Source of the DNA: Coprococcus sp. OM04-5BH
Lineage (GTDB): Bacteria; Bacillota; Clostridia; Lachnospirales; Lachnospiraceae
NCBI RefSeq assembly: GCF_003482105.1
Contig: NZ_QULM01000007.1
Coordinates: 22,383 to 86,382, forward strand
DNA length: 64,000 bases
Direction of reading: 5' to 3'
Every line of letters begins with the position of its first letter. Within the stretch, counting starts at the first letter, position 1. Positions 62,315 to 64,000 of the stretch are shown here, one piece after another. Under the pieces are notes generated by a model that was not told the DNA's origin, did no database searches, and saw nothing but the letters and a program-made list of their open reading frames with translations. A program made the position numbers and the translations under genes.

Positions 62315-63088
62315 CTACAGATAATTTTTCATTTTCTTAAGTGCATTCTTCTCAAGCCTGCTGACCTGGGCCTGGGATATGCATATCTCCTCTGCCACCT
62401 CTGTCTGGGTCTTGCCATGATAATATCTTAATTTGATTATATCAAGCTCCCTGGGATTAAGATGATCCATAGCGGCTGCCAGAGACAGATTGTCCACCCA
62501 TTTCTCTTCCTTGTTCTTTTTATCGCTTATCTGATCCATAAGGTACAATGTATCTCCGCCGTCTGTATATACCGGCTCATAAAGAGACGCCGGCGTCGCA
62601 ATGGCATCAAGTGCCATGGTCACATCCTCCGGGGATATATCTATCTCATTTGCAATCTCTACTATGGATGGTTCTCTGTCGTTCTTCTTTGTAAGAATAT
62701 CCTTAGTATAGATTGCCTTGTAAGCGATATCCCTTAAAGATCTGGATACTCTGATAGAATTATTGTCCCTCAGGTATCTTCTGCACTCTCCTATTATCAT
62801 AGGGACCGCATAGGTAGAAAATTTCACATTAAGGCTTCTGTCAAAATTGTCCAAGGCCTTAATAAGTCCTATACATCCAACCTGAAACAGATCATCGGGA
62901 TTTTCTCCCGAATTATTAAAACGACTTACAACGCTCAATACAAGTCTCAGATTGCCCTCTATGAACTGCTGTCTCGCCCTGGCATCTCCCTCTTCAATCC
63001 TATCAAACAATCTTTTTTTCTCTTCCTCTGACAAAACAGGAAGCTTCGATGTATTCACACCACACAGATAAACCTTATTCAGTGCCAT
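62315..63088 (-). CDS. sigG: Forespore-specific RNA polymerase sigma factor SigG
   Basis: SigG drives late gene expression in the developing forespore. The 257-residue sigma-70 protein has the SigG-type N-terminus NKVYLCGVNTSKLPVLSEEE, region 2 with GNLRLVLSVVSRFNNSGENP, DDLFQVGCIGLIKALDNFD and VKFSTYAVPMIIGECRRYLR, region 3 with SRSLRDIAYKAIYTKDIL, and the region 4 helix-turn-helix GKTQTEVAEEICISQAQVSR. The N-terminal signature favours SigG over SigF. No spoIIGA-sigE is adjacent, unlike B. subtilis. Its presence suggests the organism has sporulation genes. Confidence 0.95.
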   Translation of the reverse strand: MALNKVYLCGVNTSKLPVLSEEEKKRLFDRIEEGDARARQQFIEGNLRLVLSVVSRFNNSGENPDDLFQVGCIGLIKALDNFDRSLNVKFSTYAVPMIIGECRRYLRDNNSIRVSRSLRDIAYKAIYTKDILTKKNDREPSIVEIANEIDISPEDVTMALDAIATPASLYEPVYTDGGDTLYLMDQISDKKNKEEKWVDNLSLAAAMDHLNPRELDIIKLRYYHGKTQTEVAEEICISQAQVSRLEKNALKKMKNYL

Positions 63089-63305
63089 GAACTATATCCT
63101 CCAAACATAACTTGTATAGATATAGCATTGACATTTTGCCTGTTTTTATTCAAAAGAAAAGAAGCCCAACGTCAGCTCCGGACGCAAGACCTCTTCATAT
63201 ATCCACCTTTTACGGCTTCTGATACCTGTTTTATTTTCAGCTTATTTCAGCCGCTTCTCATCATGACTTTTAATTTCAGCTTCTGGTACTTGTTTTATTT
63301 CTCTG

Positions 63306-64000
63306 TTAATTCTTTCTGAACTCAAGAAGCTCAAGTCCTTCATTGTGTTCGAGAACCTGATTGATAACCCACTCACTGGAGAACAGAAGTAGCGGATTCC
63401 CCTTCATATCCTTAACCTTCTTAACATCATTTACACGCTTAAGCTTTGTAAGGTCTGTGGACGGATCCTTCACCCATCTGATATAGTTATATGGTATCGG
63501 CTCAAGCCTTATCTCACAGCCGTACTCATTCTCAAGTCTGTACTTAAGCACGTCAAACTGAAGAACACCAACAACTCCCACGATTATCTCTGAAAGTCCT
63601 GCCGTGTACTCCTGGAATATCTGGATGGCACCCTCCTGGGCTATCTGGGTAACACCCTTTACGAACTGCTTTCTCTTCATGGTGTTTAACTGAACAACCC
63701 TGCAGAAGTGCTCCGGGGCAAATGTAGGTATGCCTTCATACTCGAACTTCTTGCCTGCTGTTATAGTATCTCCGATGGAGAAAAGCTCCGGATCAAACAC
63801 ACCTATAACGTCACCTGCATAGGCTGTGCTCACTATCTTTCTGTCCTGTGCCATTATCTGCTGAGGCTGTGACAGCTTAAGCTTTCTCTTGCTGGCACAA
63901 TGGTACACATCCATGCCCGCCTCAAACTTACCTGAACATATCCTCATAAACGCTATCCTGTCCCTGTGTGCCTTATTCATATTTGCCTGTATCTTAAATA
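63306..64000 (-). CDS. prfC: Peptide chain release factor 3, C-terminal part (runs off the window)
   Basis: RF3 is a GTPase that removes RF1/RF2 from ribosomes after termination. Only the C-terminal ~231 residues are present: the frame continues past the window end without a start, and the visible codons read FKIQANMNKAHRDRIAFMRI. Following features are CSGKFEAGMDVYHCASKRKLKLSQPQQIMAQDR, AYAGDVIGVFDPELFSIGDT, TFAPEHFCRVVQLN, GAIQIFQEY, VGVLQFDVLKYRLENEYGCE and SSEWVINQVLEHNEGLEL. The N-terminal GTPase domain lies outside. Confidence 0.96.
   Translation of the reverse strand, partial: FKIQANMNKAHRDRIAFMRICSGKFEAGMDVYHCASKRKLKLSQPQQIMAQDRKIVSTAYAGDVIGVFDPELFSIGDTITAGKKFEYEGIPTFAPEHFCRVVQLNTMKRKQFVKGVTQIAQEGAIQIFQEYTAGLSEIIVGVVGVLQFDVLKYRLENEYGCEIRLEPIPYNYIRWVKDPSTDLTKLKRVNDVKKVKDMKGNPLLLFSSEWVINQVLEHNEGLELLEFRKN

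Noticed and set aside
63089..63150. SigG-type promoter (autoregulation) before sigG
   Set aside because: GCAAA-N15-CTATACA only loosely resembles the forespore consensus, too weak to call.

Overview
The window looks like chromosome from a low-GC, butyrate-forming, Gram-positive gut anaerobe of the Clostridia, most likely Lachnospiraceae. The evidence is a complete thl-crt-hbd-bcd-etfB-etfA butyryl-CoA operon, the forespore sigma factor gene sigG, an AGGAGG-type Shine-Dalgarno before most genes, frequent TTG and GTG starts, and TTGACA/TATAAT-type promoters. A Coprococcus-like genus is a guess from gene order. Most genes are housekeeping and lie on the minus strand. I saw no insertion sequence, prophage or CRISPR array.

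Layout, left to right. 1-4158 is the trans-translation and export block (two 81-bp tandem units, ssrA tmRNA, a small membrane protein, smpB, rnr, secG). 4264-7478 is a thiamine salvage operon (thiM-thiE-HAD phosphatase-thiD) with a TPP riboswitch, an intrinsic terminator and a promoter. 7462-16316 holds mscL, gpmI, a polysaccharide-export ABC pair, xth, an AEC transporter and the glycolytic genes gap-pgk-tpiA. 16551-20851 is a MarR-controlled heterodimeric ABC exporter. 20985-25833 holds a PHP phosphatase, mnmA with its cysteine desulfurase, and a MATE exporter. 25834-26245 is a gene-free stretch of stem-loops. 26246-32544 is the butyrate operon. 32545-35791 holds a YgiQ-type radical SAM gene and mreB.

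35813-44953 is the least ordinary part. Four tightly spaced genes run from one good promoter: a divergent YbjQ-like protein with a zinc ribbon, a rhomboid protease with an N-terminal soluble domain, a 1070-residue acidic protein with a helical-repeat N-terminus, and a 1185-residue coiled-coil protein ending in a CbxX-like AAA domain that has lost its ATPase motifs. mreB follows directly from its own promoter, which overlaps the cluster terminator. I know of no described system with this make-up. I infer a membrane- or cytoskeleton-linked scaffold with regulated proteolysis. The function is not established.

45003-50056 holds thyA-folA, a divergent pair of overlapping XRE regulators with a 22-bp-spaced direct repeat upstream, a TIGR01212 radical SAM protein and a CBS/DRTGG-regulated manganese pyrophosphatase. 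50166-54584 is carAB. 54596-57935 holds queH, a small protein with an operator-like palindrome inside its promoter, a DUF6106-like membrane protein, an acetyltransferase and ispF with a cysteine-rich tail. 57936-58574 has stem-loops and a tRNA-Val/tRNA-Met operon with promoter and terminator. 58745-64000 holds a HAAS/DUF1700-like protein, a transglutaminase-fold protein, argH, a small protein, sigG and the C-terminal part of prfC, which runs off the window end.
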